Shown here: positions 34,755 to 45,110 of the stretch, in pieces
Position numbering within the stretch: position 1 is the stretch's first letter
Layout of the letters: the number at the start of each line of letters is the position of its first letter
Source: Apiosordaria backusii
Taxonomy: Eukaryota; Ascomycota; Sordariomycetes; Sordariales; Lasiosphaeriaceae
Length of the DNA: 64,000 nt
Direction: 5' to 3'
Assembly (NCBI GenBank): GCA_030549205.1
Contig: JAUKTV010000008.1
Coordinates: 620,001-684,000 of the forward strand
Notes under the pieces: generated by a model
The model's database searches: none
The model's input: the letters and a program-made list of their open reading frames with translations, nothing else
Told to the model about the DNA's origin: nothing
Program-made: the position numbers and the translations under genes

Positions 34755-35774
34755 TCACAAAGGGCGACGCCTAATGAGAGAGAAGATCACCGTCTCCAAT
34801 TCAGGCTCAAGCTTGGGCGATATGAAGCCATGCCTGAAAAGAAAATCGATCAAGGTAGCCGCGGCGTTGGACTTGAACTTGCCCTGTTTGATGGCTTCCA
34901 CCGTCTGATCAATCGTCCAGAGATAGAACTCTTCCACCTCATCATCCAACGGCTTCGGCACAATATGCGAAGGGAGCTCAACATCATATATGAACTGCAG
35001 AGACCGGTCCACAAACCCCAGCCCGCCTGGAGCTTTCGCGTCACGCACGTGGAAATAGGAAATCGTTCCCACGACCTTGGCATTCTCTCTCATGAACTCC
35101 CTTGGCAATGACGCCTCTTCCTCCGCTTCCCGCACCATACAGTCAAAGTGCTCCTCATCAAAGTTCGCACCCCCTCCGACAGTGTTGTCCATCATACCCG
35201 GCCACTGCATTCTGGTTGCGGAGCGCTTGGGAACCCAGATTTTCATCTCTCCCGTCTTCTCGCTGAGGACGTAGCCCGTCATTTGGATCCCAAAGGTTTG
35301 GATCCCAAACAGGGCGCTGCCCCCGCGAGGTACCCGGACGGTGCGGTTGATGCCGAGAACGCGGTAGAGCTCCTCTTCCAGCTTTTTCGACAAGGAGAGT
35401 AGGCCTTGCGAACGGGCTACAATCAGCTGCTCGGTGATGGCCCGGCTTTCGTAGTCTTCGCCTTCGGCATAGGGGATGTCGATGGTTTTGGACTGGTGAT
35501 CGACTCTGAATTTGCTGGTCCAGGGCATATTGATGGCTGTGCACGGCACGATCCAGCCAACTGTCACATAGTTGCCGGAGTCGTCTGCATTCCAGACCTC
35601 TTTGAGCCGGAAGTGATAGAACTGAGCTGTGATTTGGGCGTATTGTTGCTCATCGGGATATGGAAGCCTGTAGAAAAGTCAGCCCGGCTACTGAAGGTGG
35701 AAATTCTGACAGAGAGTGACATACCCGTGGCACCTCCCAATCACCTCAGTGTATGTAAGAGTCTGTATCGCCAT
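34755..35774 (-). CDS. Nudix hydrolase with DUF4743 N-terminus (thiamine pyrophosphokinase-related)
   Basis: Exons 35725-35774 and 34755-35667 join in phase to give 320 residues. The short first exon (MAIQTLTYTEVIGRCHG) continues into LPYPDEQQYAQITAQFYHFR, the expected DUF4743 start. That domain runs to about residue 150 and the Nudix domain from about 155 to 300, with the box around GGGANFDEEHFDCMVREAEEE. This architecture is found in the N-terminal part of Schizosaccharomyces Tnr3 and in yeast YJR142W. Those enzymes hydrolyse oxidised or damaged thiamine diphosphate analogues. No kinase domain follows here, as in most stand-alone members. It lies 1.7 kb from another Nudix gene of a different subfamily; the two are probably unrelated in function. 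Confidence 0.9.
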
Positions 35775-37016
35775 GGTGTTCGACTTGAGGCCGGGCTCGA
35801 ACTTTGGAGGTAGAGGTCTGCTGCAGTTCAGGGTGCATAACAGGTTTCAATGTTCCTAAACGAACTATATACGACGTTCAATTGATCTAAATACATGATT
35901 ATACTCTATATCTGCCCACCGTATTGCATTTATGCATATCTAGAAAGACCCGTTAGCGCACCTGGCACTTTATTCTTCCTTCGGCATCTTCTACATGCAT
36001 GAGGAGCAGGCATGCGACCTGGCACTTCTGTTGGCTGTTCCCCCACGTCTTCTGTATGCACGGTACCAGGTAAGCAGGCATGCGATCTCCCACCTATCTC
36101 GGCTCCTCCCCCACCTTTCGTATGCACTGTAATGGCGTATAAGTTTGCGACGGCGTTTTCGCTACCTTACATAGTGTAGCCATCTCCCTTGTATCCCGGA
36201 CGGTCCGGACCGGATCCGCTGGTGGAGGACTTGCCTAGTGCGGAAGGCAGGGCTAAAAACTCAGGTAGTGTTTACGGGCTGACTGCATAAGCTTTTTAGA
36301 CGCCGCGGAACGAGGACTCGCCACATGTATTTGCACCCCTGCCACTTGCTTAGAACCCTTTCCGACACCAATCGGCATGCCTAGTGTTTGTTTTGTGTTA
36401 TCGGACCGCTGCCGAGGGGATTTACAGGGGCTTGGATCCCCCAGACAAAAATCTCAAAGACGTTCACAACGTTGCATCGAGTGGCGCGTAACACGGCAGG
36501 TGCTTTTTTGGACTAGGCAGGTGGCAGCAAAGATCATCTTCTTGGCTGGCAGATAGGCGTTATCGATTGGCTGAAAACCGGGAAGCTTGATTGTCATCTC
36601 TCTGACTCCAACAACTCTCACAAGCCAACGAGATGGTAGGTAATCAAGGGAGGAGAGGTTTTGCGGATTTAAGCCGGGATTTCATGCCACGGCCCTGGGA
36701 GCGCTCGGCAGCGGAGGTCCCGTTGACAACTGCAAGGCCACGGGCCAAGCCTCTCTTTCTCTTTCTTTTCCACTTCTTGAGACCATCATTCTTCGACGTC
36801 GGCCATCATAGGTGCTTACCTAGGTATGCTTGTGCCTTGCCTTGTGTGGCTCGTTGTGCGCTCACAATAGAGAAAGATTCCATTCAACATAACGTCTCTA
36901 TTCAGTAGGTATTTATCCCCGCTTTCTCATCTTGCATTCTTTACGAACCCTTCTCTTAGGTTCGTAATTCATCTCATCCCAATTCCTCTTCCACTTCGGA
37001 TGGTCTCTCTTTCATC
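35775..37016. other. Intergenic with an imperfect tandem repeat
   Basis: Promoters of the Nudix gene (minus) and the MFS gene (plus). The imperfect 57-68 bp tandem repeat at 35960-36129 is listed separately. A long CT-rich leader precedes 37017. No gene is seen. Confidence 0.45.
35960..36129. repeat. Imperfect tandem repeat, about 2.7 units
   Basis: Unit 1 (35960-36016) and unit 2 (36017-36084) both begin ACCTGGCACTT and end GCAGGCATGCG, with a CT-rich middle and an ATGCA element before the end. A partial third unit begins at 36085 and shares the CTCCCCCAC and TATGCAC parts. Unit lengths differ (57 and 68), so there were indels after duplication. Confidence 0.6.
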
Positions 37017-38862
37017 ATGTCGACCACTACCTTCGAAAAATCGGTTACAGATAATCCTGCAGAAACCAAGCAACATGGGCTTCTCAATGGCGAAATTAGC
37101 CCCATCAATGTCTCTCCACAAGACTCGGAAAAAGAGCAACCAAAAGAAATCACAGACGATGGCGAGCAACCGCCGACCAACCCCAATCTCATAAATGGCC
37201 GCTCCAAGGGTAAAATCGCCTTGATCATGCTGGCTTTGTGCCTAGCCGTCTTTCTCGGCGCCCTAGATGTGACTATCGTGACCACAGCTCTACCCACGAT
37301 CAGTGACCACTTCCAATCAAGCACCGGCTTCACCTGGATCGGGTCTGCATTTTTGCTCGCCAACGCCGCATCAATCCCGTCATGGGGCAAGATCTCGGAC
37401 ATCTTTGGCCGCAAGCCAATGCTCCTGCTTGCCAACGCGATTTTCATGGTTGGCTCCCTGATTTGCGCCGTCTCCAATAACATCGGCATGCTGATCGCTG
37501 GGCGAGCTGTTCAAGGTCTCGGCGGCGGTGGCCTGACCATTCTCGTGAAAATTGTTATTGGCGACATCTTCCCTCTGAACATCCGCAGCGTCTTCTACGG
37601 CGTGATTGGCGGTGTGTGGGCTGTAGCCGCGGCGACGGGCCCGGCAATTGGCGGGGCGTTTACTGAGAAGGTGTCATGGCGATGGTACGTTCAACGCTGA
37701 ACCAGATGGAAAGCATTAAGCTAACTATCCAAGGTGCTTCTATATCAACCTCCCCCTCGACGGACTTGCGTTCCTCATCATCCTCGTTTTCCTCGACCTC
37801 CATACACCGCGGACGCCGCTCGTTGAAGGGCTCAAGGCTATCGACTGGGTGGGCTCGTTTTTGGTAGTGGCTGGCACACTCATGTTTCTGTTTGGCCTTG
37901 AATTAGGCGGCGTTTCAGCACCATGGAACTCTGTTGAGGTCATCTGCCTGCTCGTCTTTGGCCTGCTCACCTGGGGGCTTTTCATCTTCTGGGAGGCGCG
38001 TTATGCCAAGTTCCCCGTCATGCCTATGGGCTTGTTTAGAAAGGTTAGCAACGCCGCCACGCTTTTCTGCGTCTTCATCCAAGGTGTCGTCTTCATCTCC
38101 GCCTCCTTCTTCCTCCCGCTCTATTTCCAGGCCGTCCGTGGAAATACCCCTATCGAATCTGGTCTCTACGTTCTCCCTACCGCCCTCTCGCTCTCTGTCG
38201 GCAGTCTTTCTACCGGTTGGCTGGTCGCAAAGACCGGTTGGTACAGAGAACCCATCACTTTCGGCCTCTTCATGATGACCCTCGGCTTTGGCTTGTTCAT
38301 CGACTTGGACGCCTACAGCGGCTGGGCGAAGCTCGTCCTCTACCAAGTTGTGGCCGGCGTGGGCGTCGGCCCCCTCTTCCAAGCGCCTATCATCGCCCTC
38401 CACGCGCACACCGAACCCCGTGACGTGGCCACCGCTACTTCAACCCTCGGGTTCATCCGCCAGATCGCCCAGGCCATCTCCGTAGTCATAGGCCAGGTCG
38501 TCTACCAAAACGAAAAGCTCAAACAGTACCCCTCTCTCCTCGCCGCTGGCCTCTCCCCCTCTCTGGCAAAAACGCTCTCTTCCGGTGAGGCTGGTGGCGC
38601 GGATATTGAAATCATCGCCAACCTGCCCCCCGATCAGCGAGAGGCCGTCCGCATCGCTCTTGCGGGCTCCCTCGAGCCAATGTGGATCATGTACACTTGT
38701 ATCACCGCCGCCGGTCTCCTCGCTTCTTTCCTTATTCGAAAGAAGGTCCTGACCGACGTGCACGTAGAAACCAAGACGGGTTTAGAAGCTGAACGCGCAA
38801 ACGCTGAAGCTCGGCGTCTTGAGAGAGAAATGAGGAAGAAGAAAGAACGAGTAGGAGCTTGA
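37017..38862 (+). CDS. MFS drug/metabolite exporter, 14-helix DHA2 type
   Basis: Two exons, 37017-37684 and 37734-38862, join in phase (49-nt intron, GTACGT...CCAAG) to give 598 residues. A hydrophilic 60-residue N-terminus precedes the first helix (IALIMLALCLAVFLGALDV). Motif A is clear (GKISDIFGRKPML), motif B-like residues lie in GRAVQGLGGGG, and motif C with SWRWCFYINLPLDG marks the drug:H+ antiporter-2 branch with 14 transmembrane helices. The intron falls inside the SWRW|CFYINLP signature, a common position in this family. Such proteins export toxins or xenobiotics at the plasma membrane. No biosynthetic gene is adjacent, so the substrate is open. The C-terminal tail is Arg/Lys/Glu-rich and cytosolic. 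Confidence 0.92.
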
Positions 38863-39758
38863 GGCGTTGGCCGCTTGTGAATTACAGGTTAGATCTTAGT
38901 GCTAAGTGGTCTTGCGCCGCATAGCCAATTTTCCCTTGTAAATAGCGCAGCTTGCTTTAGAGGTTAGGTACCTAGGTAGATTTCTAAACAACTTATGTTC
39001 AACCTTGGTGATTGGAATCGTATTACACCGTTTTGACCATCTTTGACCGACAAGATCTCTGCTATCTTGAGTCTATAACAACGAAACATAACACTTGATC
39101 TAGGATAGATCTGACGGTTCGTTCTTCTCTGGATTCTCATCCCAGATTAACAATTTGACATGGTAATGGTGTTTGCTTATCAGAATTTCTTTTCCTGTTC
39201 AGTCGCCAATCGACGGTCGGAAATATTTCCGAAACACTGCCCCCCTTCGGATACGGTTTGCTCAATCTGGCTGCTCCGGAGCCCGCAAGGTATTGCCAAA
39301 GAGGGTCGCACAATATCAGCATCCTTGTAAGCCCCCCACCGTCTCCAGACGCACCTCGGTTTCTGAACCTCATTTTGTGAACCTCACTTTCTGAATCTGA
39401 CAGCGCTAGGTGAAAGACAGTCTTTGATCAACACCGAACTCTCATTCGATAGCTGTACGAGCACTACGAGGTATCCGAGTCTATGACGGGAAGGTGCTGG
39501 TGGCAGGTGGCGACGTACCTTAGACGACGTATACTTCTCATGGCGGTCGGTGTGCTGCAGATGTTGAAAAACTACTTGCATATGTTGAAGAAAACAAGTT
39601 AAATGTCTCTGTGTGATATGCAAGTACTGTATATAACCAATCGTTACAAGCCACCCCCTCTATTTCCCCACGCACACACGAATGCAGCTTTACTCAGATC
39701 CGGATCACTCCGTAGTACTAGGCTGACTGCATGAGTGAGACGTCAAGCCGATGCTACG

Positions 39759-39850
39759 GTGAACCAACAAAGCCGTTGAGCCTCCATGCGGGCGATCATT
39801 GCCCACGGTGCGGCCCCGTAGAATCCTCCGCTGAAACGACGACGGTAGAA
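39759..39850 (+). repeat. Diverged direct repeat, copy A
   Basis: Shares with 41624-41689, in the same order, TGAACCAACA-(AA)-GCCGTTGA and then GAATCCTCCGCTGAAAC followed by ACGGTAGA. The spacing differs by an indel. Differences include C/T and G/A changes such as ACGACGACGG against ACTACAACGG. Confidence 0.5.
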
Positions 39851-41146
39851 CCTCCCTCCCCCCACCGCTGTCCACCTACCAGCCGCTGACGGCAATGGCA
39901 ATCTAGGCCCTGGAAGCAGCATCATGATCCCTCCCTAAAATCGCTGAGCCCGCTGTTCAGATCTTCCTCACCAATCAATACCGTTACATGGGAGGATTAC
40001 ACACAACTGTGATCCAGATCTCCGGCTGCAGGTGGGCGAACGCGTACCCGCCAAAAGATGATGATCTATACCCCTTAAAGGCAAAACACCCCCAATTGTC
40101 CTTGTATGTACTACACACATGAGCCAAGTCAAGCCCAGCCTTTATCCGACCCTTTTACTAATACCAGAGCGTAAAGGGGGCCCTGTAAGTAATAATCCCT
40201 GTTTTTGAACTTGAAAGGAAGAGCCTTGCAGATGCAAGGTATGTATGTAGTAGTTCGTCAGCAGGGGGTTGCTTATTCTATGCCCACTTTCTAAGCGACG
40301 GGTGGGTTCATACGGGAGTGGCTATACGGGGGGAGGTTAAACAGCAGGATCTAGCTAGCTGCGGGAGACGATCTGGATTTTCCTCGCCTCTACGCGGCGT
40401 AGAAATTTCTAAAGGGTGATCCGGGAGCAAGGGAGTTGGTTCCCCGTGCCTCTCTGCCTTACGGGGGACCCTGCTGCCGACGCGAGGAGGACCAACAACC
40501 AACGGCTAGGTGGGGAAATATCCGTGACCTACTGATAGGACTCTGATATAGTTTCTTAATGTACACGTAGAGGAACCACCAAAAAAGTTTTTTACACCGT
40601 GGCAACTCACGGCTTGAGCAGATTGAAGCATTTCATGATTCTAGCACGTCAAATCACGTTTTGATATCCGATTACTGATAGTCATTTCCAACGTCAGATT
40701 GCGGATAAGCGCCGTCGATATCTTTACCCCATCGATATACAGATGCACATCTGGCAGATGTCGACATCGACGCAGGGTCCCCACCACACCCTTTCCAGTC
40801 CCCGTCCCCTGCCATGGCGGGGGGGGCCAAAAACAAAGACTAGACGGCTCGGACGCAATCGAAATCCTTCCGGGGTATTGTTGCCTGTCTTGTTAGTGGG
40901 GGGATTATCCCTCAGTGCCAGCGGCAGCAGGCATGGATATTGAGGAAACTGACTCTAGTATTCTTGCCGAGGGCATTAGTGAGCGCAAGGTTGCACCACA
41001 GAGACGGGTTGAGGTCGATTGTCAAATGCCGTCGAGATCCATGATCACATGCTGTCTTACATATTACTGGTTGATTACTGATAGTGGAGCCGGCGCTTCT
41101 GAAACTTTATCTATACGCATACGCATAGGATGTCAGTTCTTCACTT

Positions 41147-41167
41147 GGGGGGGGGGGGGGGGGGGGG
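41147..41167 (+). repeat. G21 homopolymer
   Basis: Twenty-one consecutive G residues. The true length is uncertain because such tracts are prone to sequencing and assembly error. Confidence 0.8.
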
Positions 41168-41623
41168 CCAATTCTTGGGTCAAGTTGCGTATTTGTTCCT
41201 TTGAAAACCAGTCCATGTTTAGCGATGGTTACATGTGCCGTCATCTCGCTAGGAGAAGAATACTATCATATTCATCAGCGCTAAGCACGTATACAGGTAG
41301 GCCATTCGCCATCCTAAGGTGATGTATACGCAGTCCTGCAGGAGGTACGTGGGGGATACCGAAGAAATGGAATATCAAACCTGCAACAACAACAGGCGCG
41401 GAACGAGGCCGGAAGTCTGTGGCTCTTGCCCCTATCCCCAGAGCCCTTGACAATACCAGACTGACTGTAACGTAGTTTGTGACAAGCTCGGCCTCGTAGA
41501 CAAGGTCACCTTCGGTGAGGGGGCTCACAGTCCCCTTGCTGAGAAGGTTCCTTTGAAAGAATTCGGCCTCCTGCCTCCTTTGACAACATGAACTACATAG
41601 GCCACGCATTAGCGGTTGCGACA

Positions 41624-41689
41624 TTGAACCAACAGCCGTTGAAGAAATCTATACTCGTGGAATCCTCCGCTGAAACTACAACGGTAGAC
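41624..41689 (+). repeat. Diverged direct repeat, copy B
   Basis: Partner of 39759-39850, shorter by a deletion between the two conserved blocks. The blocks GAATCCTCCGCTGAAAC and TGAACCAACA are identical in both copies. It may be a remnant of a dispersed element. No terminal structure is visible. Confidence 0.5.
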
Positions 41690-42175
41690 AACAACAAGAT
41701 ATCGGCTTTGTACCACTAAATTCGGGGAAACTCCAATGTTCAGAGGTTTCGCCTCCGCGGCGCAGCTCAGGTTTCACTGCAGCGGCCTTGCCTCACCCAA
41801 AGTAAGCGTTTAGATAGACTAGCCAGTCAGCGGCTCGTTTTCCGTTTTGAGCAGGCATCTTACTTCGTGTAAGTCGGGCAACCTCTGGATAGGTGGTGAT
41901 GATCGCTTTGATTGTTCAGCCTAGAGCATCATGTGGATAGCCCCAAGGTTCAAAGAGGATGACCTTCCTCATTGAGAAGATTAGGTGCTTCATGCGACTC
42001 TGAGAACTTCTGCAGAGGGGGTTGGATCTTGACGGTGGTTGAGAAGTATCCTCCGTGTGAATATGTTCCCCAGGTTATAAAGCTGCCTGGGTCTGACCCA
42101 GATGGAGAGCAAACTCTTTCCCATTCACAACTTCAACATTTCATCCTTGTTCCTCTTTTGACTTCAACGATCATC

Positions 42176-43795
42176 ATGGCTTCGTCCGCCATTTGGAACA
42201 CCAGCGGCAGTGGTGGACCGCCCCCCGTCAGGATCGAGGTAGACGAGCCTGTCATCCTCGGCAAATGGGTCTACTATGCCGGTGTGCCCATCATCACCAC
42301 TATCCTTTGGTTCGTGTGGGACTACGTTTTGAAAACGCTCCTGCTCCGCCGTTGGTATGAGAAGCAAGGCATCAACTTTGTCGACAACTGCTATGCCGTT
42401 GTTGGCGCAGAGCTGCAAGTGACCAAGCTCCAAGAGGAGAACAAGAGTCACGACTGGCTATACACCGACAAACCAACCAACCTTTACGGCACACTACGAG
42501 GCCTTACTCTTCAACTATACACCACCAACGCAAAGCTCTGCAGCGAACTTGTCGGAAAGACAGGAAAGCAGGTAGACCGCAACACTCCCGCCCTCCACTC
42601 AGTCGGTCGTCTCAGCCCCTCCGCCATTCCCTTTCAATCTATGCACAAGCTGCGCTTCAAGGACCGCAAAGCCAACCTCACAAAAAGCACAAGAGACAAC
42701 AAGCGTCTCTACGAGATTGTCGAACGTCAAGCAAACCATGCTCTGGACAAATTCAGCGTCAAGAGCGAATCCGGCCAGATTTCCATCGATGCTCGTGATC
42801 TCCTCGAGTACTGGACGCGTTGCACCAGTGGAGAATTCGTCTGGGGCCAGCAGAACATCGAGGGTCGCTATCTGACAGTCGAGCAAGTCGACGGAGTGGT
42901 CAGGACTCTGCCATTCATGGATGTTTTGAACATGACCTTCACCGAGCTCCGCTTCTACTCAAGTCGCTTCTGGAACCGCGTTTGCTTCCCTCTCGCCAGT
43001 CTGCCTCTGACCAAGGAAGCCCGCCGTCTCAGCAAGAACATCAACATCCTCCGCGACATCTGCACAGAAATGATGAACAACCCCCTCGAGGGCACTGTCG
43101 CCTCTCTCCTGCAAGAAATGAATGACGGCCAGGGCATGCCCGACGTCTACTCCCTTGACGACTTGATCACCGCAACCTTCGCCGGGCTGGACGCCGTCAA
43201 GTCGGCCGTCATGGGATGCATCTACCACATGCTGAACCCCGACCACGCCTACTGGCGCCAAGCCATCCTCGAGGAGATGAACAAGCTCGAAGACCTCCCG
43301 GGCGACATGGACGTAAAAGTCATGCAAGCCCCCATCCTCACGGCCTTCATGTGGGAGTCCCTCCGCTTCGAGCCCCCCGGATCTCTCATCAACAATGCCG
43401 CCGTCAAGGACTTCGAGCTCAACTACCAAGGCCAAACCTACAAGATCAAAGCCGGCACCCGCATCGTCTCCAGCATCCACGCCCTCCACCAGCACGAAGA
43501 GTCCTGGCGCGAGATCGCCCCCGACATGTCCCCCCTCACCGAGTTCGACCCCAACCGCTTCCTCAAGTACGGCGACAAGCTCCTCGGCTCGTCCTGCTTC
43601 ATGCCCTTTGGCAAAGGACCCCGCCGATGCCCCGGTCAAGCCGCGGGCGCGCTGATGGTCAAGACCTTCCTCAAGGTCTTCGTGGAGAGGGAGTTTAAGA
43701 ACTGCAAGATCGTCACCCCAGAGGGGCAGTCCAAGGACGCCTCGCGGTTCCACGTCTACAGCAAGGCCACGTATAACCTTGTCTTTGACGAGTAA
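42176..43795 (+). CDS. Cytochrome P450 monooxygenase
   Basis: Intronless, 539 residues from the ATG at 42176; the frame is open upstream, but this ATG starts the Ala/Ser-rich N-terminus. A membrane anchor (WVYYAGVPIITTILWFVWDYVL, about residues 31-53) is followed by a basic stop. The heme loop FMPFGKGPRRCPGQ carries the Cys ligand (Cys485), and the K-helix ExxR is ESLR (Glu394, Arg397). The I-helix reads FAGLDAVKS: Asp339 is present, but the Thr that normally follows is Ala, so proton delivery may differ from the standard mechanism. An ER-bound monooxygenase is expected. I cannot name the CYP family. No cluster partners are adjacent. Confidence 0.9.
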   Translation: MASSAIWNTSGSGGPPPVRIEVDEPVILGKWVYYAGVPIITTILWFVWDYVLKTLLLRRWYEKQGINFVDNCYAVVGAELQVTKLQEENKSHDWLYTDKPTNLYGTLRGLTLQLYTTNAKLCSELVGKTGKQVDRNTPALHSVGRLSPSAIPFQSMHKLRFKDRKANLTKSTRDNKRLYEIVERQANHALDKFSVKSESGQISIDARDLLEYWTRCTSGEFVWGQQNIEGRYLTVEQVDGVVRTLPFMDVLNMTFTELRFYSSRFWNRVCFPLASLPLTKEARRLSKNINILRDICTEMMNNPLEGTVASLLQEMNDGQGMPDVYSLDDLITATFAGLDAVKSAVMGCIYHMLNPDHAYWRQAILEEMNKLEDLPGDMDVKVMQAPILTAFMWESLRFEPPGSLINNAAVKDFELNYQGQTYKIKAGTRIVSSIHALHQHEESWREIAPDMSPLTEFDPNRFLKYGDKLLGSSCFMPFGKGPRRCPGQAAGALMVKTFLKVFVEREFKNCKIVTPEGQSKDASRFHVYSKATYNLVFDE

Positions 43796-44268
43796 GAGGT
43801 TGCCTGAGGATATTACCTCAGCTTGATAGGTAGTCATCTTGACGCCTCACCCATGATGATGACTTTATAGGCCTGCCGAACACACGTCAGCCAGCCTTTT
43901 ATTCGCCCGTCGCGTATCATGTATCTATGCTTCGGCGTCATGTCATTTTCTTTCCCTCTTCTAGCTACATAGTTTCACGAATCAAAAAAACCGTTGTTTG
44001 CTTGCCCCACGCATAACCCTGACCCCCTGACCCTGACCCCCTGACCCTTTTTTGCTGCCAAGCAACTGCCACATCCCGGCACGCACGCATCTCCCCAGCA
44101 CCCTTCACAACTCCACCCAAACCCACACCCATGCACCTCAAAGCAAAGCCAAACCTTGCTTCCACATGCACACAGCCTGGAGAGAGTCAGGAACACATCC
44201 ACACACTCAAAAACCCTTCTTTCCCCCCCGGAAACCCAACGACAAAGCAAGCAAGCAACAACAATCCA
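43796..44268. other. Intergenic with short CCCCTGA repeats
   Basis: The 3' flank of the P450 gene. Around 44018-44047 a CCCTGACC(CC) unit is repeated four times, directly upstream of the tRNA gene region. No gene is seen. Confidence 0.45.
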
Positions 44269-44382
44269 GCCCGGCTAGCGCAATGGTAGCGCGTAAGACT
44301 TCTACTTTCTCTCCTTCCAATCTCTCCCAAGTTTGGATTCAAAGCGATCTTAAGGCTGTGGGTTCGAGTCCCACGTCGGGCT
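44269..44382 (+). tRNA. tRNA-Arg (anticodon UCU) with 42-nt intron
   Basis: Exons 44269-44304 and 44347-44382. The acceptor stem GCCCGGC pairs with GTCGGGC, with one G-T pair. The D-arm is GCGC-AATGGTA-GCGC. The anticodon stem TAAGA pairs with TCTTA around the loop CTTCTAA, giving anticodon TCT. The intron (44305-44346) sits one base 3' of the anticodon, the canonical nuclear position. The variable loop is AGGCT and the T-arm GTGGG-TTCGAGT-CCCAC is perfect. T44382 would be the discriminator base. A T-rich stretch downstream (about 44430-44450) could terminate Pol III. It decodes AGA. Confidence 0.93.
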
Positions 44383-45041
44383 TTCCTTTTGCTTGTGCTT
44401 TGTTCTTTACATCTTCCATGCTATCTGTCGTTTTTTTCTTTTTTTTTGCAATTTTCTTCTCACACCCCTAGTTAACAACCTTTAAAAGCAGGCCAGACTA
44501 CCTTTGAGTTCCGTCAATTGTCACAACATATCTCAGGTACCTACTACTCATATCATCCTCACACAATACCTCTCAAAAAGTCATGATACATCAAATTCTC
44601 ATTATCATTCTAACATTATCTCCCTCATACCTCCCCTCAACAACCAACCCACTCCCAACGGAAAAAAAGAAGGGTATCAAGCAGACCATTTTGTTGTTTC
44701 CCTTTTCTTTTCTTTTCCTTTCCTTCCTCCAATCTTTCCCTTACCCACCTCCCTCCTCAAAATATCTACATATCCAGTCTCTTTTCCCCTCATTAAAACA
44801 CCACCACCACCACCACCGCCACCTTCTATCCTGCTAAATACTATCCAGCCACATTGTATGTAGACCAAAAAAAAAAAGAGAAACAATGTACCTCATGTAA
44901 AACATGTTGCAGTCATCAATATGTAAACAAAACCCCCTCACCCATTTTTCTTTTCCTTTTTGTGTTGCACTTGACCACATCCCAAGCCAACAAATAAAAA
45001 TATAGTTTTCATCTCTCATAAACATGTCCTCATCACAAGCG

Positions 45042-45078
<37 letters not shown>

Positions 45079-45110
45079 AATCCTAGAAACAACCCATCAT
45101 GTCCAACCCC
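44383..45110. other. Intergenic, AT-rich, ends in A35 tract
   Basis: Between the tRNA gene and the 3' end of the F-box gene. It contains CT-rich and CACCAC-rich microsatellite-like runs (about 44800-44822) and the A35 homopolymer listed separately. No gene is seen. Confidence 0.45.
45042..45076 (+). repeat. A35 homopolymer
   Basis: Thirty-five A residues, lying 34 bases beyond the stop codon of the minus-strand F-box gene, where they read as T35. An AATAAA lies about 50 bases upstream on the plus strand. The length may be inexact. Confidence 0.75.

Larger units (their letters stand above)
38863..42175. other. Gene-poor 3.3 kb stretch with repeat remnants
   Basis: No frame here has a convincing product. 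It holds a diverged duplicated segment (39759-39850 and 41624-41689) and a G21 homopolymer (41147-41167), both listed separately. The composition alternates between AT-rich and C/G-rich patches, as in decayed repeats. The last 200 bases look like the P450 leader. Confidence 0.45.

Noticed and set aside
41241..41624. 127-codon minus-strand frame in the 39-42 kb gene desert
   Set aside because: No recognisable domain, and it lies next to a diverged repeat. Probably chance or a remnant too decayed to identify.
42959..43837. 292-codon minus-strand frame opposite the P450 gene
   Set aside because: Antisense shadow: the plus strand carries the heme loop, ExxR and membrane anchor of the P450.
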